Under the pieces are notes generated by a model. The model worked only from the letters and a program-made list of their open reading frames with translations, made no database searches and was not told the origin of the DNA. A DNA stretch of 64,000 nucleotides from Pseudactinotalea sp. HY158 (GTDB taxonomy: Bacteria > Actinomycetota > Actinomycetes > Actinomycetales > Beutenbergiaceae), in contig NZ_CP045920.1 in assembly GCF_009660225.1 (NCBI RefSeq), forward strand, positions 744,001-808,000. The letters run 5' to 3'. The stretch's first letter is position 1. Each line of letters begins with the position of its first letter. Of the stretch, positions 17,585 through 26,519 are shown in pieces. Both the position numbers and the translations under genes were made by a program.

Positions 17585-18463
17585 GTGAGCGCCTTCTCGA
17601 CCGATCCCGCCGACCCGGAGGAACTCCCGGACGGGGTAGTGCCGCCGATCCTGCTCGCGGGCACCCCGATCGGCTCCACCGAGGACGCCTCGCCCCGGCT
17701 GCGGCGCGCGCTCGCCGGCGCCGATCTCATCGCGGCCGAGGACACCCGGCGGCTGCGGGCGCTGCTCGGCCGGCTCGAGCTGCGAACGGGCGCGCGGGTG
17801 ATCGCCTATCACGAGCACAACGAGCAGGCGCGGACCCCCGACCTCGTCGATGCCGCGCGCCGGGGGCAGCGGGTCGTCATGGTGAGCGATGCCGGGATGC
17901 CGGGGATCTCGGATCCGGGGTTCCGGCTCGTCGAGGCGGCTGCGGCCGGCGGCGTGCCCGTGAGCGTCGTGCCCGGGCCGAGCGCCGTGCTCACCGCGCT
18001 GGCGGTCTCGGGGTTGCCGACCGACCGGTTCTGTTTCGAGGGATTCGCCCCGCGCAAGCCGGCCGCCCGGCGCGGCGCGTTCGCCGAGCTCGCGACCGAG
18101 CGGCGCACGATCGTGTTCTTCGAATCGCCCCACCGGATCGCCGCGTGCCTGGCCGATCTCGCCCGCGCGTTCGGGGCGGATCGGCGGGCGGCCGTGTGCC
18201 GGGAGCTGACCAAGACCCACGAGGAGGTCCGCCGCGGCACCCTGGCCGAGCTCGCCGACTGGGCCGCGGATGGACTGCGGGGGGAGATCGCCGTCGTGGT
18301 CGCCGGCGCGACGCCCACGGTGCCCGGCCTCGAGGAGCTCGTGGCCCGGGTGCGGGAACGGATCGCCGCCGGGGCGCGGATGCGTGAGGCGGTCGATGCG
18401 GTGGCCGCCGAGGCGGGCGCGAGCCGGCGCGAACTCTACGAGGCCACCCTCGCCGACCGCTGA
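17585..18463 (+). CDS. rsmI: 16S rRNA (cytidine(1402)-2'-O)-methyltransferase RsmI
   Basis: 292 aa, GTG start. Tetrapyrrole-methylase-type fold with the RsmI signatures AGTPIG, AAEDTRRLRALL, SDAGMPGISDPGF and FFESPHRIAACLADL. It 2'-O-methylates C1402 in the ribosomal P site using SAM. In many actinobacteria metG follows closely; here about 13.8 kb of accessory genes separate them. Confidence 0.95.
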   Translation: MSAFSTDPADPEELPDGVVPPILLAGTPIGSTEDASPRLRRALAGADLIAAEDTRRLRALLGRLELRTGARVIAYHEHNEQARTPDLVDAARRGQRVVMVSDAGMPGISDPGFRLVEAAAAGGVPVSVVPGPSAVLTALAVSGLPTDRFCFEGFAPRKPAARRGAFAELATERRTIVFFESPHRIAACLADLARAFGADRRAAVCRELTKTHEEVRRGTLAELADWAADGLRGEIAVVVAGATPTVPGLEELVARVRERIAAGARMREAVDAVAAEAGASRRELYEATLADR

Positions 18464-18571
18464 GGGGCCGGGCGCCGCGGAGTTCCGGTCGAGCTGGGCG
18501 TGCGCGCCCTTCTGCATGCAGTCGCCATGCGCGCCCGGCGTGTTGCGGAGTCACGATCGATGGGCTACGTT

Positions 18572-18585
18572 AACTGTTAACAGTT
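18572..18585 (+). promoter_or_regulatory. Perfect 14-bp palindrome, likely GntR operator
   Basis: AACTGTTAACAGTT is fully self-complementary and AT-rich in a GC-rich genome. It lies 27 bp before the GntR start codon. It contains the GT-N2-AC core seen in FadR-subfamily operators, so it is the best candidate site for autoregulation and control of the downstream transporter operon. Confidence 0.6.
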
Positions 18586-18611
18586 TCCAGTAATCGAATT
18601 CTGAGGTGACG

Positions 18612-19307
18612 ATGATGTCGATCCGGCAGGCGCTTGCCACGGAGGATTCCGTCGGCGCGCCGCGCGTGCTCGGCGAGCAGGTCGTCGAACGCCTCCGCCG
18701 ACTCATCATCACCGGCGAGCTCGCCGCCGGTGCCCACCTCGTAGAGACCGATATCTCCGGGGCGTTCGGGGTGAGCCGCGGGCCCGTGAGAGAGGCCCTC
18801 CGGCGCCTCGTGAACGAGGGCCTCGTCGGTTCCCGACGTGGACGCATGTACGTGATCGGGCTCTCCCGGGATGACATCGACGAGCTGTACCACCTGCGCC
18901 GCCTCCTCGAACTGGACGTGCTCCAGTTGGCCATCGCTCGCCCGCAGGCCGACTTCTCGGCGGCGCATGATGCCTTGGAGGTGATGGCGCGAGCTCGTGA
19001 CGCTCGAGACCCCGTCGCCTATGCGGCGGCGGATCTGGACTTTCACACCGCCTTCTACCAGGCCGCAGCGCACCGACGCTTAACGGACATCTGGCTGATG
19101 TATCGGCCCACATTCGCCGACATCCTCGCCATCACGAACTCGGAAGACCGAGATCTCGGCCCGTCCTATCACGACCACTCACAACTTCTCGAGGCCATCG
19201 ACAGTCACGACTCCATTCGTGCGGTGAGCATCCTCAACGCCCACCTCGACGGTTCTCACCGGCGGCTCATCGCCGCGCACGGACGACACGTCCATCCACC
19301 GCAGTAA
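18612..19307 (+). CDS. GntR-family (FadR subfamily) transcriptional regulator
   Basis: 231 aa from ATG 18612 (GAGG SD at 18603-18606; ATG 18615 also possible). N-terminal winged helix (EQVVERLRRLIITGELAAGA ... GVSRGPVREALRRL), then an FCD effector domain whose metal/ligand helix includes DLDFHTAFYQAA. FadR/FCD regulators usually sense small organic or sugar acids and derepress the adjacent catabolic operon. It stands 32 bp ahead of a TTT transporter operon on the same strand, which makes it the probable controller of that operon. The ligand is unknown. Confidence 0.9.
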   Translation: MMSIRQALATEDSVGAPRVLGEQVVERLRRLIITGELAAGAHLVETDISGAFGVSRGPVREALRRLVNEGLVGSRRGRMYVIGLSRDDIDELYHLRRLLELDVLQLAIARPQADFSAAHDALEVMARARDARDPVAYAAADLDFHTAFYQAAAHRRLTDIWLMYRPTFADILAITNSEDRDLGPSYHDHSQLLEAIDSHDSIRAVSILNAHLDGSHRRLIAAHGRHVHPPQ

Positions 19308-19339
19308 CCACCACTAGATCGACAACAAAGGAGTTGACC

Positions 19340-20293
19340 TTGAAACAGCGTTCGTTGGTCACCATGGCGACCCTGGCAGCCTCGGCTCTCGCGCTCACAG
19401 CCTGCTCAAGCGGCGGGGGTGACGACCAGGCATATCCCTCGGGCGATATCACCCTCATCGTCCAGGCCGCGGCGGGTGGGGGGTCCGACCTGACGTCGCG
19501 CGCGCTGGCCGCCGCGCTCGAACCGGTCCTCGGCGTCTCGGTCATCGTCGAGAACCGGCCCGGTGCCTCCGGTTCCACCGCCATGCAGTATGTGCGCGAC
19601 CAGAAGCCCGACGGCTACACGGTCGGATTCGGCCCCGTGGAGATCGCGATGCTCGGCCACCAGAACTACGACGTCGACCCCGCAGACTTCACGTTCCTCT
19701 CCCAGATCATGAACGCCCCGGGCGTGCTCTCGGTTCCGGCCGACAGCCCGTACGAGACGATCGACGACTTCATCGCCGCAGGCAAGGACTCTCCGCTCTC
19801 GATCGCGAACTCCGGATCGGGGTCGATCTGGGAGGTCGCGGCGCTCGGCCTCGCGGAGGAGACGGGCATCCAGGTGAACCCAGTGCCGTTCGACGGGGGC
19901 GGCCCCGCGATCGCCGCGGTCATCGGAAGCCAGGTCGACGCCGGTGTCGCCGGTTCGGGCGAAACACTCGCCGCGATGAACGAGGGCCAGATCAAGCCCC
20001 TCGTCGTCTTCAACGACGAGCCGCTGGCAGACATGCCCGACGTGCCCACGGCAGCCGAGGCCGGCCTGGGCGATCTCGCCTTCGGTGGCTGGGGCGGAAT
20101 CTACGGACCCGACGACCTGCCTGAGGACGTCGTCTCCGCCCTCGAGGAGGCGATCGGTCAAGCCGTCGCCAGTCCGGAGTACGAAAAGACGGTCACCAAC
20201 TCCGGCAATCTCGTGGTGCACCACGACGCCGCTGAGTTCGGCTCCTTCGTGGCGGACGAGTACGAGCGGTTCGGTGGACTGCTGGGCTCATGA
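19340..20293 (+). CDS. tctC: TTT transporter periplasmic-binding lipoprotein (TctC/Bug family)
   Basis: 317 aa. Start TTG 19340 is preferred because AAAGGAG (19327-19333) is 6 nt upstream; the earlier TTG at 19334 directly abuts the SD. Lipoprotein signal with lipobox LTAC. Bug-type domain: PSGDITLIVQAAAGGGSD, VIVENRPGASGSTAMQYV, and the ligand-carboxylate loop FDGGGPAIAAV. TctC proteins capture carboxylates for the TctA/TctB permease, powered by ion gradients. Known ligands include citrate, other dicarboxylates and aromatic acids; here the neighbours suggest a sugar acid. The stop overlaps the tctB start (ATGA). Confidence 0.92.
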   Translation: MKQRSLVTMATLAASALALTACSSGGGDDQAYPSGDITLIVQAAAGGGSDLTSRALAAALEPVLGVSVIVENRPGASGSTAMQYVRDQKPDGYTVGFGPVEIAMLGHQNYDVDPADFTFLSQIMNAPGVLSVPADSPYETIDDFIAAGKDSPLSIANSGSGSIWEVAALGLAEETGIQVNPVPFDGGGPAIAAVIGSQVDAGVAGSGETLAAMNEGQIKPLVVFNDEPLADMPDVPTAAEAGLGDLAFGGWGGIYGPDDLPEDVVSALEEAIGQAVASPEYEKTVTNSGNLVVHHDAAEFGSFVADEYERFGGLLGS

Positions 20294-20796
20294 GTACTGA
20301 CGAACTCCCCGGAGCCGACCTCGAGCCGGCTCCGGGGGACACCCCCGGACTCCCGCCCTCACACCGGCTCGAGCTCCTCTGCGGCGGGATCGCTATCGCG
20401 TTGAGCCTCACCCTGATCGGCCTGTCGCGTCTGATCACGGTGCGCAACGAGACCGGCGGAGTCGACCCGCGCTGGTGGCCGACCGTCCTGGGCGTGCTCG
20501 GGCTCGTGCTCTCGATCGCGCTCGTCATCGTCGCGCTGACGGCGACGATCCGGCGTGACGACGTCGAACCCGCCACCACGCCCGGCCTGCGGAACGTCTT
20601 CGTCACGGCCGCGGTCGCCGTGGCCTACGTCCTCGCCTGGCCACTCGTCGGGTTCATCCCGGCCACGGTCGTGCTCCTCGTGGTCCTGACCGCGACCTAC
20701 GGGGCACGGAGCTGGAAGGCCCTCGTCCTCTTCCCTGCGGGGCTCACCGCATTCCTGTATCTGCTGTTCGCCACGCTCTTGAAGGTTCCCCTGTGA
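20290..20796 (+). CDS. tctB: TTT transporter small membrane subunit (TctB family)
   Basis: 168 aa, ATG overlapping the tctC stop. Four membrane helices after a hydrophilic N-tail (LELLCGGIAIALSLTLIGLS ... AFLYLLFATLLKVPL), the plan of TctB/DUF1468. It is the poorly conserved partner of the large TctA subunit. Its stop overlaps the GTG of tctA. Confidence 0.9.
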   Translation: MSTDELPGADLEPAPGDTPGLPPSHRLELLCGGIAIALSLTLIGLSRLITVRNETGGVDPRWWPTVLGVLGLVLSIALVIVALTATIRRDDVEPATTPGLRNVFVTAAVAVAYVLAWPLVGFIPATVVLLVVLTATYGARSWKALVLFPAGLTAFLYLLFATLLKVPL

Positions 20797-22301
20797 ATGC
20801 TCTCGCTGACGGCCTCGCTGCGCTGGCCGACCCGACCGCCCTCATCGCACTGGTCATCGGACTGGTGATCGGCACCCTCGTCGGCGTATTCCCCGGCATC
20901 ACCGGAACGATGGCAGTTGCCCTCGCCTCCGGCTTCACTCTCACACTCGAGCCCGCGCAAGGTCTGGCGGTTCTCCTCTCGATTTACGTGGGCGCGAACT
21001 TCGGCGACCGGATCCCGGCGATCCTCGTCAACACGCCCGGGACACCAGCGGCGATATCGACGACCTTCGACGGCTATCCGATGGCCAAACAGGGCAAAGC
21101 AGGGCTCGCTCTCGTGATCTCTGGCATGACGGTGGCCGCGGGGATCCTCGTCTCGATGATCGTCTTCATGATCGCCGCCCGGCCGATCGCCCAAGTCGCG
21201 TTGAAGTTCGGGCCGGCAGAACTCTTCTCACTCGTCGTGTTCGGTCTGACGGTCATGGTCTCGGTCTCCTCCAAGTCCGTGGTCAAGGGCCTCCTTGCAG
21301 GCGTGCTCGGGCTGGCGATCGCGACGATCGGCCGAGACCCGATCACGGGTGACGAGCGGTTCGTCTATGGACTCAACGACTTGAACTCGGGCCTGCCGTT
21401 CATCGCCGTGATCATCGGGCTATTCGGAATCTCCGAACTCTTCGAGCAGATCCTCACCCACCACGCGAAGAAGGTGAAGCCGATCTCCGGCCTCGGTCGC
21501 TGGTGGCCGAACAAGGCGGAATACCGCCAGAGCATCAAGCCGTTCGGCGTGGGCGCCGCGGTCGGCACTTTCGTGGGCATCGTGCCCGCAGCCGGCGGAG
21601 ACATCGCCGGAATCGTGGGATGGGATCAGGCCCGGCGAGTATCGAAGGAGCCGGAGAAGTTCGGCAAGGGGTCGCTCGAAGGTGTTGCCGGAGCCGACGC
21701 GGCCTCCGGGGCCACGCTCGGCGGCGCGCTCACCACCACGATGGCGCTGGGGATCCCGGGAGACTCGGTCATGGCCGTCATGATCGGTTCGATGATCGTG
21801 TGGGGCCTGCAGCCGGGCCCCTCCCTCTTCGTCAATCGTCCTGACCTGATCGTCACGATCGCGACGATCATGCTCGTCGCCACCGCGATCTCGCTGGTCG
21901 TCTCGCTGCTGCGGATGAAGTCGATGGTCAAGATCCTCGACCTGAAGAACCAGTACCTGTGGGCGGCGATCCTCATCTTCTGCGTGATCGGCACGTACAC
22001 CACCACCAATTCCATGTACTCCGTCTGGGTCATGCTCATCTCCGGCGCGGCCGGCGTCGTACTCAAGCGCGCAGGCTTCCCGCCCGGACCGATCGTGCTC
22101 GGACTGCTCCTGGGACCCTTGGCCGAAGGGAACCTGCGGCGCGCCCTCATGATCGATGGGCCCGTCAGTCTCGTCAGTCATCCCATCTCGGCGGTATTCC
22201 TCGGGCTCGCCCTCATCAGCCTGGTCATGCCGGTGATCTCCAAACAGCTCAAGGCGCGAAAGAAGCGAGCGGAACAGCAACGCGTCGCCGAGCGCGTATG
22301 A
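20793..22301 (+). CDS. tctA: TTT transporter large membrane subunit (TctA family)
   Basis: 502 aa, GTG start overlapping the tctB stop. About twelve hydrophobic helices with the TctA signatures GTLVGVFPGITGTMAVALA, NFGDRIPAILVNTPGTPAA and FVGIVPAAGGDIAGIVGWD. Carries out ion-coupled carboxylate import. The last 4 nt overlap the start of the propeller protein gene, so the importer and the cytoplasmic enzymes form one tightly coupled operon. Confidence 0.93.
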   Translation: MNALADGLAALADPTALIALVIGLVIGTLVGVFPGITGTMAVALASGFTLTLEPAQGLAVLLSIYVGANFGDRIPAILVNTPGTPAAISTTFDGYPMAKQGKAGLALVISGMTVAAGILVSMIVFMIAARPIAQVALKFGPAELFSLVVFGLTVMVSVSSKSVVKGLLAGVLGLAIATIGRDPITGDERFVYGLNDLNSGLPFIAVIIGLFGISELFEQILTHHAKKVKPISGLGRWWPNKAEYRQSIKPFGVGAAVGTFVGIVPAAGGDIAGIVGWDQARRVSKEPEKFGKGSLEGVAGADAASGATLGGALTTTMALGIPGDSVMAVMIGSMIVWGLQPGPSLFVNRPDLIVTIATIMLVATAISLVVSLLRMKSMVKILDLKNQYLWAAILIFCVIGTYTTTNSMYSVWVMLISGAAGVVLKRAGFPPGPIVLGLLLGPLAEGNLRRALMIDGPVSLVSHPISAVFLGLALISLVMPVISKQLKARKKRAEQQRVAERV

Positions 22302-23416
22302 GCACTCAACTGGCACCGCCGGACTTCGACCGGGAGTGGGTGAGCCGCGAGGCCACCGGTGTGCAGGTCCATGCGCCGTCCGTCGTCGCCACGCACACGG
22401 GCCTGCTGGCCGCCTGGTTCGCCGGCGCGCACGAGGGCAGCGCAGACACCCGGATTTGGTTATCTGCTCGGGGAGAGGGCGGCTGGTGGGACGCTCGCAT
22501 GATCGCGGCTGTGGACGACGCTCATTGGAATCCCGTCCTATGCCCCGGTCCCGACGGTCTCCTGTGGCTTTTCTTCAAACGTGGCTCGGCCATCTCGTCG
22601 TGGATCACCTGGGTCGTCACCTCGCCCGACGGTGGTCGGACCTGGGGAGAACCGCGACCGCTCGTGGAAGGAGAAGCCGGGCACGGCGGGCGTGGACCGG
22701 TGAAGAATCCACCGATCGTCGCCGGCGACATGTGGTTGGCGCCGGGCTCCACGGAGACGTGGGGGCGCGATCCGCGCTGGGACCCGTTCATCGACGGCAG
22801 CGACGACGACGGAATCACCTGGCGGCGGTTCCAAATCCCAGTCGACCACACAACCCTGACAGGTGCCGGGCTGATCCAACCCGCCCTCTGGCGGAATGCG
22901 ACCACCGGGCGTGTCAGCGCGCTCATGCGCAGTACGGAAGGGGTGGCGTACCGCTCCTGTTCCGATGACGACGGCCGAAACTGGAACGTCGCCGTCCCCA
23001 CCCGCCTGCCCAACAGCAATTCGGCCCTCGCGATCCAGGCGCTGCCGTCCGGCCGGGTTGTCTGCGTGCACAACTCCTCGTCCCGGAACTGGGGCACCCG
23101 CTGCCCGCTCCTCGTGTCGACGTCCGATGACGACGGCGCGACGTGGAGTGTCCGGGCAACGGTCGACGACGGACTCACCGCGATCGACTCGGATCCCGGT
23201 TCACGCCCTGCGCGGCCACGGACCTCCGATGCGCCGACCGGCACCGAGACCGGCGTCCGAACCCAGGGTCGGGGCGAGTACTCCTATCCGAGCATATGCC
23301 GGGACGGCGACGATCTGGTGATCTGTTACACCTGGCAGCGTCGCCGGATCGCGCAGGCCCGGATCGCCCTCCGGCGCCTGGACACCTCAACTCAAGTCGA
23401 AGAAAGAAGACGATGA
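22298..23416 (+). CDS. Cytoplasmic sialidase-fold beta-propeller protein (BNR repeats)
   Basis: 372 aa, ATG overlapping the tctA stop, no signal peptide. At least four Asp-box motifs (S-x-D-x-G-x-T/N-W) can be read: SPDGGRTW, SDDDGITW, SDDDGRNW and SDDDGATW, spaced as blades of a six-bladed propeller. This is the BNR_2/sialidase-superfamily architecture, which includes exo-alpha-sialidases but also other glycan-active enzymes. I do not see a clear FRIP/YRIP arginine motif, so sialidase activity is not proven. Position between an importer and an aldolase-family lyase suggests it processes the imported acidic sugar or oligosaccharide in the cytosol. Confidence 0.82.
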   Translation: MSTQLAPPDFDREWVSREATGVQVHAPSVVATHTGLLAAWFAGAHEGSADTRIWLSARGEGGWWDARMIAAVDDAHWNPVLCPGPDGLLWLFFKRGSAISSWITWVVTSPDGGRTWGEPRPLVEGEAGHGGRGPVKNPPIVAGDMWLAPGSTETWGRDPRWDPFIDGSDDDGITWRRFQIPVDHTTLTGAGLIQPALWRNATTGRVSALMRSTEGVAYRSCSDDDGRNWNVAVPTRLPNSNSALAIQALPSGRVVCVHNSSSRNWGTRCPLLVSTSDDDGATWSVRATVDDGLTAIDSDPGSRPARPRTSDAPTGTETGVRTQGRGEYSYPSICRDGDDLVICYTWQRRRIAQARIALRRLDTSTQVEERRR

Positions 23417-24267
23417 ACCCACACGTCATCACCGCGATGCCCGTTCCGTTCACCACGACCGGTGCATTGGACCTCCCCGCCTACCGGCGCGCCGTCACCG
23501 CGGTCGATCCACACGTCGACGGCGTGTTGGTTGCCGGCACCACGGGGGAATTCCCCGCGCTGGACGATGATGAGCGACTCGAGCTGTTCGCTGCGACGCG
23601 CGACCTGATCGGACCGGAGCGCACGATCGCACACCTAGGACACGCAAGCACGCGCCAGGTGATCCGACTCGCACGGGCCACGGTCGACTTGGGACTGCGG
23701 CGCTCCGCCCTCATCACGCCCTATTACCTGCCGACCGATCCAGCCGGCGTCGTGGATTTCTATCGCGAGGTCCTCGACGCAGTGCCCGGCCTCGAACTCT
23801 TCGTCTATCTCTTCCCGGAGCGCACGGGGCTCGACGTCAGCCCGTCCGTGCTGACGGAGATCCTCGCGCTGCCCGGAATCGTCGGCGTCAAACTCTCCGG
23901 GGCAGCCAGTGAGACGGTCGCCGACTATGCCGGCGTGCTGCGCTCGGGACAACTGCTCTACTCGGGCAACGACGCCACCCTCCCGGACGTCATGGCCGCC
24001 GGCGGGCACGGCGTCGTCTCGGGTGTCTCCAGCCTGTTTCCGACGGTCTTCGCGGCACTGTCCGCAGCGCTCTGCGAGGGGCGGGGCCACGACCGGATCC
24101 AATCTCAGGCGGCCGAGCTCGTCGCGCTCACTGGAGCGAATATCCGCTTCCTCAAGGCGGGCCTCGCCGCCCGTGATGGCGGTGACTGGGCAAGTCGGAT
24201 GAGCCTGCCGACCCCGAACTCGGAAACCGTGAATCAGATTCATGACGCCGTCGCTTCATTCACGTAG
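23413..24267 (+). CDS. DapA/NanA-family (dihydrodipicolinate synthase-like) lyase/aldolase
   Basis: 284 aa, ATG overlapping the previous stop. TIM-barrel class I aldolase: substrate-carboxylate loop AGTTGEFPALDDDER, the Tyr-bearing segment VYLFPERTGLDVSP and the Schiff-base Lys in GIVGVKLSGA. Members include N-acetylneuraminate lyase, KDG and related 2-keto-3-deoxy-acid aldolases and DapA itself. The operon context argues for sugar-acid cleavage to pyruvate rather than lysine biosynthesis. NanA-like sialate cleavage is one option; no nanE, nanK, nagA or nagB is present in the window. Confidence 0.85.
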   Translation: MNPHVITAMPVPFTTTGALDLPAYRRAVTAVDPHVDGVLVAGTTGEFPALDDDERLELFAATRDLIGPERTIAHLGHASTRQVIRLARATVDLGLRRSALITPYYLPTDPAGVVDFYREVLDAVPGLELFVYLFPERTGLDVSPSVLTEILALPGIVGVKLSGAASETVADYAGVLRSGQLLYSGNDATLPDVMAAGGHGVVSGVSSLFPTVFAALSAALCEGRGHDRIQSQAAELVALTGANIRFLKAGLAARDGGDWASRMSLPTPNSETVNQIHDAVASFT

Positions 24268-24486
24268 GAGCCGTGGCCGCCGTGGCCACGACATATGCCT
24301 GAAGGGTTGGGATTCATCTCGAAATTCGCACTGCAAGGCCTGACGCCGATCAGCTAGCAGCACCGCATACGTGACCGTCGAGGCCGTCCGCCCGACCAGG
24401 TGCTGACGCCGCGAGGGTGTGCTACTACACACGGTCGATTCGTCTTGGCCGAATGTTGACGCTTGCAAAAAAAACAGGGAGATTCA
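24268..24486 (+). other. Gene-free 219-bp leader before the surface-protein gene
   Basis: A short hairpin (CGTGGCC / GGCCACG, 24272-24290) follows the lyase stop and may end the operon. The rest is less GC-rich than its surroundings and holds an ATTCG / CGAAT inverted repeat near 24436-24452, an A8 tract at about 24467-24475 and a GGGAG SD at 24477-24481. No small ORF is convincing. A promoter for the next gene must lie here but I cannot fix the boxes. Confidence 0.5.
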
Positions 24487-25061
24487 ATGAAGAAAAGACG
24501 CATAGCAGCACTCTCGTCCAGCGTTCTCGTCTTCGGTCTGCTGGGCGCCTCCGCCGCAGTGGCCGACGGTCAGACGGAGAGTCTGGACTCGACTCAGAAC
24601 TCGATCGGCATGGAGATGGTCGACATCTCGGCCGGAACGTTCATGCAAGGCACCAGTGGCCCCGCGCGCGAGGATCAGCCCAAACTCGATGGACGTGGAT
24701 TCCTCGACGAGGAACCGCAACATGAAGTCACGATCAGCTCGGATTTCAAGATGTCTGCGACGCCGATCACGAACGAACAATACGAGAAATTCGACCCGTC
24801 GCATGCAGAGCTTCGAGGCAAGCTTGGATGGTCCACGGAGGACGACGAGGCGGCCATCTTCGTCAGTTGGCACGATGCTGTCGCCTTCACCGAGTGGCTG
24901 TCCGAAGAGGAGGGAGTCACCTACAGGCTCCCCACCGAGGCAGAGTGGGAGTATGCCGCGCGGGCAGGTACCGAATCCGACTACTGGACCGGTGAGGAAC
25001 TCCCGGAGGAACATTGGCGAAACCAGAATCAGAGTTGGTTTCCCGGACGCATGGCAGGGCA

Positions 25062-25069
25062 CGAATACG
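25062..25069. repeat. Target-site duplication, left copy (CGAATACG)
   Basis: Identical 8-bp CGAATACG occurs immediately outside both IS ends. Eight bp is the usual duplication for the ISL3 family. Confidence 0.93.
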
Positions 25070-25094
25070 GGCTCTTCGTGGTTCGTGGTGAAAG
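25070..25094. repeat. ISL3 left terminal inverted repeat
   Basis: Matches the complement of 26487-26511 at 23 of 25 positions. Confidence 0.92.
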
Positions 25095-25182
25095 TGGCCC
25101 GCGCGTCGTAGGCGTGTGAGGGCTCGTGGTCCTGCTGTGATGGGTGTTGCGAGACATCCACAAGAGCAGAGGACCACGAGCT

Positions 25183-26507
25183 ATGGACGAGTTTACTGGC
25201 TCGCAGCGTGATGCTGCGAGCACGATCTTCAATCTGTCTGACTACCGTGTCATCGACGCGATCGATCTTCCCGGCGGAGGCCGTCGGGTCGTGATCGAGT
25301 CACTCGCCCCGCCTGGCTGCCCGGCGTGTGGTGTGATCGCGGTGAAGATCCATTCCCGGCGCCGGCAGCGTCTGCGTGATCTGCCGATCGCGGGTGCGGT
25401 CGAGGTGTGGTGGGCCAAGCGGCGCTGGTTCTGCCGGGAAGAGCTGTGCGGGCGTGGCACGTTCGCCGAGTCCACCATCCAGGTCCCCAGGTTCGCCCGG
25501 TCCACTACGCGGCTGAAGAATCAGGTCGTGGCCGCGGTGGTCGACTCCGGTCGAGCCGCCAGCGAGGTTGCCCGCGCTCACGGGGTCTCATGGTGGCTGG
25601 TCCAATCGGCGCTGGCTGCCGCGGCGCTCGTCCTACCCGCCGCCGACGACTGGGTCGTGACGCGCTTGGGCATCGATGAGCACCGGTACCGGTCCGTGCG
25701 GTTCTTCCGTGATGAGCACGGGGCCTGGCGCCGGTTCGAGCCGTGGATGACGACCCTGGTCGACCTGGCCACAGGACAGGTCCTGGGCATCGTCGATGGC
25801 CGCGACAGCACGGGCATGGGCGCGTGGCTCAGCGCCCGCCCACAGTCATGGCGGGACCGTATCGAGGTCGTCGCGATCGACCCCTCGGCCGCGTTCCGTA
25901 AGGCCCTGCGCGAGCACCTGCCCCACGCCGCGGTCTCGGTCGACAAGTTCCACCTCGTCAAACTCGCAGGCGACATGCTCACCAAGGTCCGCCAGCGCCT
26001 CGCCCGAGACCAGCACGGCCGCCGCGGGCGCAAGAGCGACGCGTCCTGGGCACACCGGATGCTGCTGCTGCGGGGCGCCGATAACGCTGTCCCCGCGTGG
26101 CTGGGCCAGGTGGAGAAGGTCTCACCGACGATGACCCCACGGATGAGCTCTCCGCCGCGTGGGGCGTCAAGGAGCAGCTCCGCCGCCTCCTCGGCGCTGA
26201 TACCCTCGCCCAGGCGTGGCAAGAGCGGATGAGACTGGGTCACTACGTCCAGACCGCGAACATGGCCGAGACCGACCGCCTCTACGAGACCATCGTGACC
26301 TGGTGGGAGGCCATCGAAGTCCTCATCGTCACCGGCGCCACGACCGCGAAGGTCGAAGCCGCGAACACCACGATCAAGAACATCAAACGCACCGGCCGCG
26401 GATTCAGGAACTCCGCCAACTACAAGGCCCGTATACTCCTGGCCAGCGCCGCTCGAGCAGCAGCGCGAACACCAATCACAGCAGGCCTTTCACCACGAAC
26501 CGCGTAG
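25183..26507 (+). pseudogene. ISL3-family transposase with a -1 frameshift
   Basis: Start ATG 25183 with an AGAGGA SD. The first frame carries the N-terminal zinc-finger-like CPACG ... CREELCGRG region, an HTH, and the DDE residues in LGIDEHRYRSVRFF and VVAIDPSAAFRKAL. The frame shifts near 26117. The second frame, to 26507, holds the end of the catalytic domain, including the likely third acidic residue in KVEAANTTIKNIKRTGRG. The 1325-nt span is one base short of a 442-codon frame, and 441 aa would be normal for ISL3. I see no convincing slippery heptamer, so single-base loss is more likely than programmed frameshifting. Confidence 0.88.
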
Positions 26508-26511
26508 AGCC
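26487..26511. repeat. ISL3 right terminal inverted repeat
   Basis: Inverted copy of 25070-25094 with two mismatches. It overlaps the end of the transposase reading frame. Confidence 0.92.
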
Positions 26512-26519
26512 CGAATACG
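26512..26519. repeat. Target-site duplication, right copy (CGAATACG)
   Basis: Second copy of the 8-bp duplication. Removing one copy plus the IS restores the interrupted reading frame. Confidence 0.93.

Larger units (their letters stand above)
25070..26511 (+). mobile_element. ISL3-family insertion sequence, 1442 bp
   Basis: Bounded by 25-bp imperfect terminal inverted repeats (left GGCTCTTCGTGGTTCGTGG..., right reads GGCTCTACGCGGTTCGTGG... on the other strand; 2 mismatches) and by 8-bp direct repeats CGAATACG. It contains one transposase gene, frameshifted. Insertion splits the surface-protein gene within its FGE-like domain. The intact repeats and duplication indicate a recent event. Confidence 0.95.

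Noticed and set aside
23413-24267. Housekeeping DapA (lysine biosynthesis)
   Set aside because: It is translationally coupled to a TTT transporter and a propeller gene, and no lysine-pathway genes are nearby.
25183-26507. Programmed -1 frameshifting in the transposase
   Set aside because: No X-XXY-YYZ slippery heptamer at the junction, and ISL3 elements normally encode one uninterrupted transposase.
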